DNA from: Dorea_A amylophila
GTDB taxonomy: Bacteria; Bacillota; Clostridia; Lachnospirales; Lachnospiraceae
Length of the DNA stretch: 64,000 nt
Direction: 5' to 3'
Assembly (NCBI RefSeq): GCF_025567265.1
Contig: NZ_JAOQJW010000015.1
Coordinates: 1 to 64,000, forward strand
Shown here: positions 8,274 to 16,937 of the stretch, piece by piece
How the letters are laid out: each line of letters opens with the position of its first letter
Position numbering within the stretch: position 1 is the first letter of the stretch
Notes under the pieces: generated by a model
Databases searched by the model: none
Seen by the model: the letters and a program-made list of their open reading frames with translations, nothing else
Told to the model about the DNA's origin: nothing
Translations under genes and position numbers: made by a program

Positions 8274-9663
8274 TCTGCGGAGAAGGAAACTCCGTACATT
8301 TCTGACGGTCCTTGGTGTGTTGATCGGTACAGCTTCGATTGTAGTGATGATCTCACTCGGACTTGGTATGCAGCAGTCCCTTTATAAGGAAGTGGAACAG
8401 TCGGGAGGTCTGACCAGTATCACTGTGACCGGATCGGACAACAGTGACGGTATGACGACAGAAAGTATGGGATCAGGACAGGAGACAGAAAAAAGGATAG
8501 ATGACCAGTTGGTTGAAAAGATCAGTAAAATGGATCATGTGAAATTAGCTGCACCAATCTATGAGACTTCGGTGATCCTGCTGAAAGGCTCCTATATGGC
8601 GTATGTCCAGTTGCAAGGAATGACACCGGAAGGCCTGAAATCCCTAAATATGGATCTTGGAGATGGAACGCTTCCAAAGACCGGAACAGGACATCTGGAG
8701 CTGATATTCGGAAATGGCGTGATCACTGATTTTTATGAAACAGGAAGCGGCAACGGATATTATGATACCGGGAAAGTCCCGAATATCAATCTGATGAAAG
8801 ATTCTCTTTTCATGATCACGGATACAGAGAATTACAATAGTGACAGCAGCACAGCCTTTGGAGAAAGTACAGACGGAACAGCAGGTGCAGGGAGCCAGTC
8901 AGATTCCGGAACCGGACAGACAAAACCTGTCCAAAAATATGTAGTAAGGGCAAGCGGTGTGATAAATGGCGGCCTGGATGACTATTCCAATAATTATGAC
9001 AGTGTATTTTGTGACTTGGAGACTTTAAAGCAGTTATTGCGGAAAGAATATGCAGGTAAAGTCATTCCGGGACAGCCGAAGACCAAAGCTGGAAAGGCAT
9101 TAAAAGGCTTCTATTATACGTCATTAAAAGTGAAAGCAGACGATATAGATCACGTGAATGAGGTCGCTGATGTAATCCGTAATATGGGATATAATGTTGA
9201 GACCAATGCGGAATATCTGGATAGTATGAAGAGTCAGTTCGCGATTGTACAGGCGGTGCTCGGAGGTATTGGTGCGGTGTCATTACTGGTAGCTGCAATC
9301 GGAATTGCAAATACGATGATGATGTCCATTTATGAACGGACAAAGGAAATCGGTGTGATGAAGGTACTTGGATGCAGTCTTAGGAATATCCGGGAAATGT
9401 TCCTGCTGGAAGCAGCGTTTATAGGTCTTCTCGGAGGAATTGCCGGAAATATTCTAAGCTTCGTAATGTCAGCAGCCATTAATATAATTGTTGGAAGCAG
9501 CGGTGCTATGTCGATGGGAACAGACAGCACGATATCTTATATTCCGTGGTGGCTTGTGCTGATGTCCATGGTATTTGCAGTGCTGGTCGGAGTGCTGGCG
9601 GGATATTTCCCGGCGAAACGGGCAATGAAGCTGAGTCCGCTTGCGGCGATCAGGAATGAATAG
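8236..9663 (+). CDS. ABC transporter permease, MacB/FtsX type
   Basis: The 475-residue product has an N-terminal membrane helix after a RRRKLRTFLTVLGVLIG motif, a large extracytoplasmic domain (about residues 50-330) and three C-terminal helices, the MacB/FtsX layout. TMMMSIYERTKEIGVMKVLGC is the conserved cytoplasmic coupling segment. AGGAGG lies 9 nt before the ATG at 8236, so the earlier in-frame start at 8215 is rejected. It overlaps the adaptor-like gene by 38 bp. The Ser/Thr/Gly-rich stretch within the outer domain (about 210-235) is unusual and probably a linker. Confidence 0.88.
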   Translation: MNWNDLLRMSINSLRRRKLRTFLTVLGVLIGTASIVVMISLGLGMQQSLYKEVEQSGGLTSITVTGSDNSDGMTTESMGSGQETEKRIDDQLVEKISKMDHVKLAAPIYETSVILLKGSYMAYVQLQGMTPEGLKSLNMDLGDGTLPKTGTGHLELIFGNGVITDFYETGSGNGYYDTGKVPNINLMKDSLFMITDTENYNSDSSTAFGESTDGTAGAGSQSDSGTGQTKPVQKYVVRASGVINGGLDDYSNNYDSVFCDLETLKQLLRKEYAGKVIPGQPKTKAGKALKGFYYTSLKVKADDIDHVNEVADVIRNMGYNVETNAEYLDSMKSQFAIVQAVLGGIGAVSLLVAAIGIANTMMMSIYERTKEIGVMKVLGCSLRNIREMFLLEAAFIGLLGGIAGNILSFVMSAAINIIVGSSGAMSMGTDSTISYIPWWLVLMSMVFAVLVGVLAGYFPAKRAMKLSPLAAIRNE

Positions 9664-9707
9664 GGAATAAGATTTTTATAATAAATAAAATATAAAATTA
9701 CAATGAA

Positions 9708-9753
9708 AGAAGAAGGTGTAAGGCAGATTGCTAGACATCTTCTTTTTTCTTGT
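9708..9753 (+). terminator. Intrinsic terminator of the ABC export operon
   Basis: AGAAGGTG (9710-9718) pairs with CATCTTCT (9736-9743), followed by a T-rich run. It lies 45 bp after the permease stop. Confidence 0.7.
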
Positions 9754-10060
9754 CATATGTTCGAAAGAAGTGCAGGTAGTAGGTTTTCTGTATATAGAGG
9801 AAGAGCAGGAAAGATAATAATTATGTACAAATGATGAGTGTTAAATTGTTATATATAATGTAAAAATATATAATTAAAATATTGACATATATCGAAAAAA
9901 GATATATATTCAAAATAGATAATGAAAAAGCAAAAAATAATAGAAATAATTGTAACATACACAATAAAATCGGAAAGGAGCGAAAGAAGTATAAAGATAA
10001 CATTAGGAAAATAGATGTTACAGTTTTTCTGTTATTAAAAAAGTAAGGAGGTACTATGTT
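9754..10060. other. Non-coding AT-rich spacer
   Basis: About 300 bp with no credible gene. It holds the promoter and operator-like palindrome for the next ABC block (9882-9910) and a long AT-rich leader ending in AAGGAGG. An ATG at 10056 opens a two-codon frame only (ATG TTA TGA), directly before the real start at 10061. Confidence 0.6.
9882..9910 (+). promoter_or_regulatory. Sigma-A promoter with embedded palindrome
   Basis: TTGACA (9882-9887) and TATATT (9905-9910) are separated by 17 bp. A perfect inverted repeat, ATATATC-N7-GATATAT (9887-9907), covers the spacer. A repressor bound there would block RNA polymerase. The PadR protein encoded at the end of this block is the natural candidate. 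Confidence 0.7.
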
Positions 10061-10384
10061 ATGAAGAAATTAGGAAATGCTATTTTAATGATTGATATTC
10101 CATTTAATGTGGTGGGAATTATATTGTGCGTGTGGAGAATTAATATTATGCTGCACTCTAATCTGCAAAGATTAATAGATGAGGAGGGAGGCATAGGAAC
10201 GGCTAATACATTAATTGTTGTTGGTGCGGTATGTTGTTGTATGTTTTTAGTATTGAATATTATATGTGCGGTAGGACGTGCAAGACATAAAGAATCAATG
10301 ATTGCAGAAGGAATGACTGGAATTTCATTTTTAATAAAAATAATGTGTATTATCTTTTTGGCGGTATACAGATTATTCTTATAA
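10061..10384 (+). CDS. Small membrane protein of unknown function
   Basis: This 107-residue protein has three predicted membrane helices (about 8-30, 45-70 and 85-105) and short polar loops. I recognise no family. AAGGAGG lies 9 nt upstream. It is the first gene of the AT-rich ABC block and stands only 25 bp before the permease, so it may be an accessory or immunity-type subunit; that is inference from position. Confidence 0.65.
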   Translation: MKKLGNAILMIDIPFNVVGIILCVWRINIMLHSNLQRLIDEEGGIGTANTLIVVGAVCCCMFLVLNIICAVGRARHKESMIAEGMTGISFLIKIMCIIFLAVYRLFL

Positions 10385-10409
10385 TATGAAGAGGGATGGT
10401 GGAAGAAGT

Positions 10410-12392
10410 ATGAACAGGTTGTTTAGAGATATATTAAGAGAAAATAAGAATGATTATATTCGAACGGTTTTAGGATGTAGTTGGATTATTTCATTAATAT
10501 ACTTTTCGACAGCAGTGGGTGGCTGCCTTTCGTACATATCAACAGGATCCATCCCTCAAATGACATATTTGATCATAGAAGTGGAAAAAGAATTTCTTAT
10601 TCCATATGGTTTACTGTTGATCCTGCTGATCTTACTGTTGAGTGGATACATAAGAAAACGAGCCGCTATATACAAAACGTTAACTGTATTCGGAATGAAA
10701 AGAAAGTATAAATACAGATTTATTTTATTCGAATATTTGGGAATTGTTGGATTCAGTATAATATTAGGAATCGTATTAGGAATTTATGAATCAAAGGGTT
10801 TAAAAATTATTTTAGAATATTTTTTTACAAATATAAAGGGTCATATTCAATATGGTGAGGCTCCGTTGAAACTTACATTAATTATCAGTTTTTTGATTTT
10901 TGGACTGGGATTTATCGTTTGTGATCAGGCAATCTCGTGTCTGGGTATTGATTATCTTATCAGTAATGAAAGTGAGACAAGACAACGGACAAAAGTAAAT
11001 ATTAAAATGTGCTTTGTGTCAATTATTATGGCTGGAATTACGATTATATCCCTTATGACATACTGGGGTAAAAGCGGTAATACGATTCCAACCTTACTGG
11101 CAGTTATTACAATATTACTTTTTTTATATTTCTATGGTGCTTATTTTATAAAGCGTTTTGAAAGAGGAAAAGGATATTATAAGAAAATTCTTTGGATAGA
11201 TGACTGGTGTAGCAATTTTTACAGGCATATTAATATTTCGTATATAGCAGGAGCGTTTATATATATTGTTATATTCACGTTTTCCTTTGAAATTATTGAT
11301 ACGCTGCCCATTGTGCAAAAAGAAAATTATCCGTATGATCTGGTATGGGGAGCAAATAAAACGGACAAAGATTTTTTGAACAAATTAGAAAAGAAATATG
11401 GAATTGAAGTGAAATGTATTCCGGATATACGGGTTACAGCAGGTGACTATGGAGAACATACAGGAATATCGGCTTCGGAATATCAGAAACTTACGGGTGA
11501 AAAACTGAAATTGCATAATCATGAAATATATGTTGTGTATCAACGAAATAAAGCGGAATACGGAACACTTGGAATAGATTACGGAAAAAAAGAACCGAGA
11601 TTGTATATAGGAAATTCGGATGCGGATATCTGGGTGTATACGATGCGGGTTATGCCCGGTAATCAATTTACACGAGATTATAAGATTGTTGGCACTACAA
11701 ACAGAATTATAACCGGTAATTTTAAAAGCAGACAATTAGAAGAAAGCGGAATAAAAGGAAATGTTTTTGAAGAGATTATTGTATTTTCAGATGAAGAATA
11801 TGAAAGAATCAGTAAAACAGCCAGAGGATCTGATTTAACAGTTGCAATCAATATTCCACAAAATTATAGCCGGGTAGTAAATGATATATATAAATATGCA
11901 GAGAAAAATTCACAGGTGAATTTTTTCGATTATAAATATGGCAATCTGATTTATGAGAAGAAAGAACTGATCGTAGAGGAACAAGAAGCAAATATGTTAA
12001 AAGTAAGTGCAATGATAATTAACATTATTACATTGGTTATTTGTATTATATTTACTTTGTACAATAATATTGCAAGCTATAAAAATAAAATGAGATGGAA
12101 GTATACGTTCTTTTACCGGCAGGGAATGGATAAGATGAAAATAAAAAGCCATTTAAAGCGGGAAATATTACTAACAACAGAAATTGCATGTATAAGTAGT
12201 ATACCGTTTGCGTGTATTATGGTTTTGATAAAAATATTGTATAAGGATTTGAACACATATTGGACGATACGTTATATAGGAGAAAGTTTGCTGGTAGTTG
12301 TTGTATTGACAATAGTCATCCATTTCATGGTATATGGTATGGCAAGTAATGTTTATAAACAGATTGAAAGGAGCATTCAAAATGAGCAGTAA
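10410..12392 (+). CDS. ABC transporter permease, FtsX/BceB-like
   Basis: The 660-residue protein has two N-terminal helices, then four in the first third (to about 270), an extracytoplasmic domain of roughly 250 residues (about 290-530), and three to four C-terminal helices. This resembles antimicrobial-peptide exporters or sensors of the BceB class, although the helix count is approximate. GGAAGAAG precedes the ATG at 10410; an ATG at 10386 lacks a ribosome-binding site. Codon use is markedly AT-rich compared with the flanking operons, which suggests transfer. It overlaps the ATPase gene by 11 bp. Confidence 0.8.
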   Translation: MNRLFRDILRENKNDYIRTVLGCSWIISLIYFSTAVGGCLSYISTGSIPQMTYLIIEVEKEFLIPYGLLLILLILLLSGYIRKRAAIYKTLTVFGMKRKYKYRFILFEYLGIVGFSIILGIVLGIYESKGLKIILEYFFTNIKGHIQYGEAPLKLTLIISFLIFGLGFIVCDQAISCLGIDYLISNESETRQRTKVNIKMCFVSIIMAGITIISLMTYWGKSGNTIPTLLAVITILLFLYFYGAYFIKRFERGKGYYKKILWIDDWCSNFYRHINISYIAGAFIYIVIFTFSFEIIDTLPIVQKENYPYDLVWGANKTDKDFLNKLEKKYGIEVKCIPDIRVTAGDYGEHTGISASEYQKLTGEKLKLHNHEIYVVYQRNKAEYGTLGIDYGKKEPRLYIGNSDADIWVYTMRVMPGNQFTRDYKIVGTTNRIITGNFKSRQLEESGIKGNVFEEIIVFSDEEYERISKTARGSDLTVAINIPQNYSRVVNDIYKYAEKNSQVNFFDYKYGNLIYEKKELIVEEQEANMLKVSAMIINIITLVICIIFTLYNNIASYKNKMRWKYTFFYRQGMDKMKIKSHLKREILLTTEIACISSIPFACIMVLIKILYKDLNTYWTIRYIGESLLVVVVLTIVIHFMVYGMASNVYKQIERSIQNEQ

Positions 12393-13143
12393 TATTGTAT
12401 TGGATGTTAGAAGGGTTGAAAAAAATTACAATACGACAACGCAAGAAGGAAAAGAAAATATTTATTCTGTTTTAAAAGGAATATCCTTTCAAGTTCATAA
12501 AGGGGAATTCATAAGTATCATGGGAAGTTCAGGATGTGGAAAAACCACACTTTTGAAAATCATTGGAATGCTTAACGAACCGAGTAAAGGAACTGTGCTA
12601 TATAAAGGGAAAAATATACAGGAAATATATGGAGAAAATCTTGCCAGGATACGAAGAACAGAGATTGCATTTGTATTTCAAGATTATTATTTGATGAATA
12701 GTCTCACCGTAAAAGACAATATTATGCTGCCATTGATTTTGAATGAAAATGATTTAAAAGAAGGTATTAAATCTGTTAGAAAAATAGCTGCTGAATTTGG
12801 TATATCCAACTTATTGGATAAATATCCATATGAATTGTCAGGTGGTGAAAAACAAAGAACGGCTATTTGTAGAGCAATGATAGAAAATCCTGAATTGATA
12901 CTGGCTGATGAACCGACTGGAAATCTTGATTCAAATACTTCTTTGCAGGTGATAAAGACATTGGTTCATATTAATGAAACATTAAATAAAACTGTAGTAA
13001 TGGTAACACATGATCCTAAAATGGCAAGTTATGGGAAAAGAACACTTTTTCTAAAAGATGGAGTAATATTGGACTCTCTGATAAAGAAAGAATCAAATGA
13101 AAAATATTATGAAAAAATTTTAAATAAAATGGTTCAGATATAA
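12382..13143 (+). CDS. ABC transporter ATP-binding protein
   Basis: This 253-residue ATPase has Walker A (GSSGCGKTT), FVFQDYYL at the Q-loop, the signature LSGGEKQRTAICRAM, Walker B (LILADEPTGNLDS) and the H-loop VTHDPKM. It is the LolD/BceA type. The start at 12382 follows AAAGGAG; an upstream extension in the permease gene is rejected. It overlaps the permease by 11 bp and is followed by the padR promoter. Confidence 0.9.
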   Translation: MSSNIVLDVRRVEKNYNTTTQEGKENIYSVLKGISFQVHKGEFISIMGSSGCGKTTLLKIIGMLNEPSKGTVLYKGKNIQEIYGENLARIRRTEIAFVFQDYYLMNSLTVKDNIMLPLILNENDLKEGIKSVRKIAAEFGISNLLDKYPYELSGGEKQRTAICRAMIENPELILADEPTGNLDSNTSLQVIKTLVHINETLNKTVVMVTHDPKMASYGKRTLFLKDGVILDSLIKKESNEKYYEKILNKMVQI

Positions 13144-13155
13144 AATGGAAGCAGG

Positions 13156-13184
13156 TTGAAAAATGATTAGGGTTAAGGTATTAT
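13156..13184 (+). promoter_or_regulatory. Sigma-A promoter of padR
   Basis: TTGAAA (13156-13161), 17-bp spacer, TATTAT (13179-13184). It lies between the ATPase stop and the PadR gene, so padR can be transcribed on its own. Confidence 0.55.
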
Positions 13185-13227
13185 AAAATAATTGGTGAGT
13201 ATGTTAACGCTAGTGAGGAGTGAAAGC

Positions 13228-13557
13228 ATGAAAGTTAATAAAAACATGGTTTCTGGTAATTCAGCAATGCTGGTTTTAAAACTTTTGTCAGAAAAGGATA
13301 TGTACGGGTATGAGATGATTGATGCTTTGGCAAAAAGATCGAATAATATTTTTGAACTTAAAGTCGGTGCTTTGTATCCAATGCTGCATGGAATGGTACA
13401 GTCGGGATATTTGGAATCTTATAATCAGGAAGTTAACGGAAAATTACGTAAATATTATTGCATTACAGTCAATGGAAAAAAATATCTGGAAAGAATGATC
13501 GAAGAATGGAATGCGTATAGAAATGCAATGAATGACGTACTATGTCAGACAGTATAA
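13228..13557 (+). CDS. PadR-family transcriptional regulator
   Basis: The 109-residue product is a short PadR winged helix: LKLLSEKDMYGYEMIDAL, then KVGALYPMLHGMVQSGYLES (recognition and wing) and YYCITVNGKKYLE, ending in a dimerisation helix. GAGGAG lies 7 nt before the ATG. PadR proteins repress transporter genes and often their own; the perfect palindrome in the promoter at 9882 is a possible target. Its base composition matches the AT-rich block, so it probably arrived with it. Confidence 0.85.
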   Translation: MKVNKNMVSGNSAMLVLKLLSEKDMYGYEMIDALAKRSNNIFELKVGALYPMLHGMVQSGYLESYNQEVNGKLRKYYCITVNGKKYLERMIEEWNAYRNAMNDVLCQTV

Positions 13558-13582
13558 ATGACAGAAATAGAATTATAGTTAT

Positions 13583-13620
13583 ACAGCCCGGAGTAAAAAA
13601 CTTCCGGGCTGTGATTTTTA
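13583..13620. terminator. Bidirectional terminator
   Basis: ACAGCCCGG (13583-13591) pairs with CCGGGCTGT (13604-13612), followed by GATTTTTATT. It separates padR from the convergent gene at 13618. Confidence 0.8.
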
Positions 13621-13881
13621 TTCTTCAATAATATGAATTTCCAGATAGTCAAAATCAATGGAATCCACAAAGTTATCCTGATAGAATCTTGTCTTGTCAT
13701 GTCTTTTGAATTCATCAATATTATGATCCAGCCAGATCGGTTTGCTGAGGTCGAACTCATAACAGATCGAGTCCAGAGCATTGAATATCTTATGCGTTCT
13801 GGTCTCATCCGTCTCATCGCAGATTACGGTGTCGCGCAGCATATGATTGTCTTTAAATTCTTTTCCCCATAAACGGAACAT
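13618..13881 (-). CDS. Small acidic protein of unknown function
   Basis: This encodes 87 residues starting MFRLWGKEFKDNHML. The product is rich in Asp, Glu and aromatic residues, has no membrane segment and matches no family I know. GGAGG lies upstream of the ATG at 13881; the longer open frame to 13959 lacks a site. It is a single gene between a terminator and the AKR promoter region. Base composition is like the main chromosome, not the AT-rich block. Confidence 0.6.
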   Translation of the reverse strand: MFRLWGKEFKDNHMLRDTVICDETDETRTHKIFNALDSICYEFDLSKPIWLDHNIDEFKRHDKTRFYQDNFVDSIDFDYLEIHIIEE

Positions 13882-14079
13882 ATGAAGTCCTCCTGTTCGT
13901 GTGTATATTTGGATTTTCAGATTGGAAAATCTAAAGAATATTACAATTTGATATTCCAAGTATACAGGGAATCAAAAATAAAGTAAAGACGGGATTGCAT
14001 GGAAAAAACAGTAAGGCAATAGTATAATAATGTATGTGTCAGACAATCAGAAAACATTAGATGAGGAGGAAGAGATACA

Positions 14080-14928
14080 ATGAAAAGTTTAACGGATACA
14101 TTTCAGTTGAGAAATAAAGTAGAAATTCCGTGTATCGGATATGGAACATGGAAGACACCGGATGGAGAGACTGCTTCCGTAAGTGTAAAAACTGCAATTG
14201 AACTGGGATATAGGCATATTGATACAGCGGCGGCATATGGAAATGAAACCAGTGTAGGAGAGGGAATCCGGGAAAGTGGAATTTCAAGGGAGCAGTTGTT
14301 TGTCACAAGCAAAGTATGGAATACGGAACGTGGTTATGAAAAGACACTTCATGCTTTTGAAAAAACATGTCAGGATCTGGGAACGGATTACCTGGATTTG
14401 TATCTGATACACTGGCCGGCTTCTGTGAATCAGTTTGAAAACTGGGAAGAGATAAATATTTCTACATGGAAAGCAATGATGGAGCTTTATAAAGAGGGCA
14501 GGATAAGAGCAATCGGAGTATCTAATTTTATGCCGCATCATCTGAAGGCTCTGATGGAGACAGAAATCATTCCAATGGTTGATCAAATTGAATTTCATCC
14601 GGGATGGATGCAGAATGAAACTGTAAAATATTGTAAAGAGAATATGATACAGGTAGAAGCATGGAGTCCGCTGGGAAACGGACGGGTATTAAATCATCCA
14701 AATTTACAGCAGATTGCACAGAAATACGGAAAAACAGTTGCACAAATATGTATTCGCTGGTGTCTGCAGCATCAGGTGCTGCCATTATCGAAATCGGTAA
14801 CACCATCCCGGATAAAAGAAAATTCAGAAGTCTTTGATTTTTCATTATTACCGGAGGATATGGAACAGATAGACAAAATAGAGAACTTCGGGAACTCTGG
14901 TTCACATCCGGATAAGATTAATTTTTGA
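14080..14928 (+). CDS. Aldo/keto reductase
   Basis: The 282-residue protein is an NADPH-dependent aldo/keto reductase of the 2,5-diketo-gluconate reductase/AKR5 type. The catalytic tetrad is visible as D48 and Y53 (GYRHIDTAAAYGNE), K78 (TSKVW) and H111 (LIHWP). The NADPH-binding end holds PLSKSVTPSRIKEN. GAGGAGG precedes the start. It stands alone; the physiological substrate is unknown. Confidence 0.92.
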   Translation: MKSLTDTFQLRNKVEIPCIGYGTWKTPDGETASVSVKTAIELGYRHIDTAAAYGNETSVGEGIRESGISREQLFVTSKVWNTERGYEKTLHAFEKTCQDLGTDYLDLYLIHWPASVNQFENWEEINISTWKAMMELYKEGRIRAIGVSNFMPHHLKALMETEIIPMVDQIEFHPGWMQNETVKYCKENMIQVEAWSPLGNGRVLNHPNLQQIAQKYGKTVAQICIRWCLQHQVLPLSKSVTPSRIKENSEVFDFSLLPEDMEQIDKIENFGNSGSHPDKINF

Positions 14929-14978
14929 CAGAAACAAAACAATTCTTGTTTTTCCTGCAGCTGTATGATACACTCATG

Positions 14979-14998
14979 ACATGTGACAAGACACATGT
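14979..14998. promoter_or_regulatory. Perfect palindrome upstream of the PTS IIC-type gene
   Basis: ACATGTG-N6-CACATGT, 78 bp before the ATG at 15076. A weak promoter (TTGTTT 14946-14951, 17 bp, TACACT 14969-14974) lies just upstream, so a bound protein would sit at about +5 to +24 and could repress. Confidence 0.5.
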
Positions 14999-15075
14999 AA
15001 ATGCAAACGAAATATCTGTAAATCAGCACTGATCGACAAAAAATAGCAGATAAGGAAGGACGAGGAGAACGTTAT

Positions 15076-16140
15076 ATGGAAAAAGTAAAGAAAGTATTAG
15101 ACCGCATCTTCATTGAAGGCTTAAGCGCCATGGCGCACGGTCTGTTCGCAACACTGATCATCGGCACGATCATCCAGCAGATCGGAACATTTATGGGCGG
15201 AAATATCGGAGAGATGATCTTCATTGCAGGCAAGCTTGCAGCAGCCCTTACCGGAGCCGGTATTGGTGTGGCAGTAGCCTATAAGTTTAAGGAAGCACCG
15301 TTGGTAGTGGTGTCGGCAGCAACGGCCGGAATGGCAGGTGCATTTGCAAGCAGTATCCTGGCCGGAAAGGTATTCGTAGACGGAGCTATGGTATTTGCCG
15401 GACCGGGAGAGCCGCTGGGAGCGTTCATTGCTGCCTATGTGGGAATCTTCTTCGGACATATGGTATCCGGTAAGACGAAGGTGGATATTCTGGTGACTCC
15501 GGTCGTGACGATCGGAAGTGGATGTCTGGTGGGATTCCTGATCGGACCTCCAATCTCGGGATTCATGAGCTGGCTTGGTTCACTGATCAATTGGGGAACA
15601 GAGCAGCAGCCGTTTTTAATGGGGATTATTGTATCGGTACTGATGGGAATGATCCTGACACTGCCAATTAGTTCGGCAGCACTTGGTGTGATCCTGAATC
15701 TGTCCGGTCTGGCAGCAGGAGCCGCAACAGTAGGATGCTGCTGTAATATGGTAGGATTTGCCGTGGCAAGTTACCGTGAGAACAAAGTCGGGGGACTTCT
15801 GGCACAGGGGATCGGCACTTCCATGTTACAGGTTCCGAATATTGTGAAGAAACCGGTAATCTGGCTTCCGGCAATTATATCGAGCGCAATTCTCGGACCG
15901 GTAGGAACAATGGTGCTTCATATGACGAATAATGCGACCGGTTCCGGTATGGGGACAGCAGGTCTGGTGGGACAGATCATGACGTGGCAGACGATGCTCC
16001 AGACAGAGTCTGCACAGATGGTTCTGATCAAAATATTACTGATCCAGATCGTACTTCCGGCAGTCGTGACACTTGGTATTTCGGAATTCATGAGAAAGAA
16101 AGACTGGATCAAGACCGGAGATATGAAACTGGAATTTTAG
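15076..16140 (+). CDS. PTS IIC-type membrane protein
   Basis: This 354-residue hydrophobic protein has eight or more helices rich in Gly and Ala and belongs to the PTS_EIIC_2-like membrane family. No IIA or IIB domain is attached and no PTS gene is adjacent, so transport by phosphotransfer is uncertain. A cysteine cluster (VGCCCN, about residue 218) is notable. GGACGAGGAGA precedes the ATG. A perfect palindrome and weak promoter lie upstream. Confidence 0.75.
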   Translation: MEKVKKVLDRIFIEGLSAMAHGLFATLIIGTIIQQIGTFMGGNIGEMIFIAGKLAAALTGAGIGVAVAYKFKEAPLVVVSAATAGMAGAFASSILAGKVFVDGAMVFAGPGEPLGAFIAAYVGIFFGHMVSGKTKVDILVTPVVTIGSGCLVGFLIGPPISGFMSWLGSLINWGTEQQPFLMGIIVSVLMGMILTLPISSAALGVILNLSGLAAGAATVGCCCNMVGFAVASYRENKVGGLLAQGIGTSMLQVPNIVKKPVIWLPAIISSAILGPVGTMVLHMTNNATGSGMGTAGLVGQIMTWQTMLQTESAQMVLIKILLIQIVLPAVVTLGISEFMRKKDWIKTGDMKLEF

Positions 16141-16154
16141 AGAAACTACCTGTA

Positions 16155-16183
16155 TTTACATTTTCGGTGTAAACGATTATAAT
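16155..16183 (+). promoter_or_regulatory. Sigma-A promoter with operator-like palindrome
   Basis: TTTACA (16155-16160), 17 bp, TATAAT (16178-16183). The inverted repeat TTTACA-N7-TGTAAA (16155-16173) overlaps the -35 and spacer, suggesting repression of the downstream CobA-type gene. No cobalamin riboswitch is seen. Confidence 0.65.
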
Positions 16184-16248
16184 GTCCTGTAGGATGAATG
16201 TGAGTTCAGATTTTACAGAGATATTTAGGAGAAAGCAGGTAGAAAGTT

Positions 16249-16773
16249 ATGATGGGCACTGGAAGAATTCATATGTATTACGGAGATGGCAAGGGAAAGA
16301 CAACAGCAGCAGTCGGACAGGCAGTCAGAGCCGCCGGAGCCGGACTTCAGGTGCTCTTCTTTCAGTTCCTGAAAGATAATTCTTCAAATGAGAGAAAGAT
16401 TCTGGAATCTGTACCCGGGATCACCTGCCTTCCGGGGCGTGATCAGGTAAAGTTTGTAAGCCGGATGAACGGAGATGAGAAAGCGGAACTCCGCCATTAT
16501 AATAATAAAGCGTTGGATGAGATCGTAAAGTTCTGTACGAATTTTGATGTGCTAGTGCTGGATGAATCGCTGTGTGCGATCCATCTGAATGTCTTAAGTG
16601 AAGAGAAGATCAGAAGTTTTCTGGAACATAAGCCGCGCGGACTGGAGATTATTATGACAGGGCATGAGGTATCGCAGGACCTTCTGGATCTGGCAGATTA
16701 TGCGACGATGATGATGAAGGTAAAGCATCCGTATGACCGTAAGGTGCAGGCGAGGGAAGGAATTGAATTTTAA
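16249..16773 (+). CDS. CobA/CobO/BtuR-type corrinoid adenosyltransferase
   Basis: The 174-residue product starts with a P-loop in HMYYGDGKGKTTAAVGQA and carries VLVLDESLCAI (Walker B-like) and EIIMTGHEV, all conserved in ATP:cob(I)alamin adenosyltransferases. It probably adds the adenosyl group to a corrinoid. No other B12 gene is close, so a salvage role or a related ATPase function is possible. The start at 16249 may instead be the next ATG (16252); both follow AGGTAG-like sequence. A terminator follows at 16787. Confidence 0.82.
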   Translation: MMGTGRIHMYYGDGKGKTTAAVGQAVRAAGAGLQVLFFQFLKDNSSNERKILESVPGITCLPGRDQVKFVSRMNGDEKAELRHYNNKALDEIVKFCTNFDVLVLDESLCAIHLNVLSEEKIRSFLEHKPRGLEIIMTGHEVSQDLLDLADYATMMMKVKHPYDRKVQAREGIEF

Positions 16774-16786
16774 AAAATGAGTGGAG

Positions 16787-16820
16787 AGAGGCTGTCTGAG
16801 GATAGCTTCTTTTTGTTTTA
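16787..16820 (+). terminator. Intrinsic terminator
   Basis: AGAGGCTGTC (16787-16796) pairs with GATAGCTTCT (16801-16810) around a TGAG loop, followed by TTTTGTTTT. Confidence 0.75.
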
Positions 16821-16937
16821 CATATGTATAATCTTTCTAAAATAAATGTGAAAAATAAGGCATATTAGCAGTACTTATGGTATAATATTAACAGTGCTGG
16901 TTTAACTCTTCGTTAAGAGAGGAGAGAGAACATTTAT

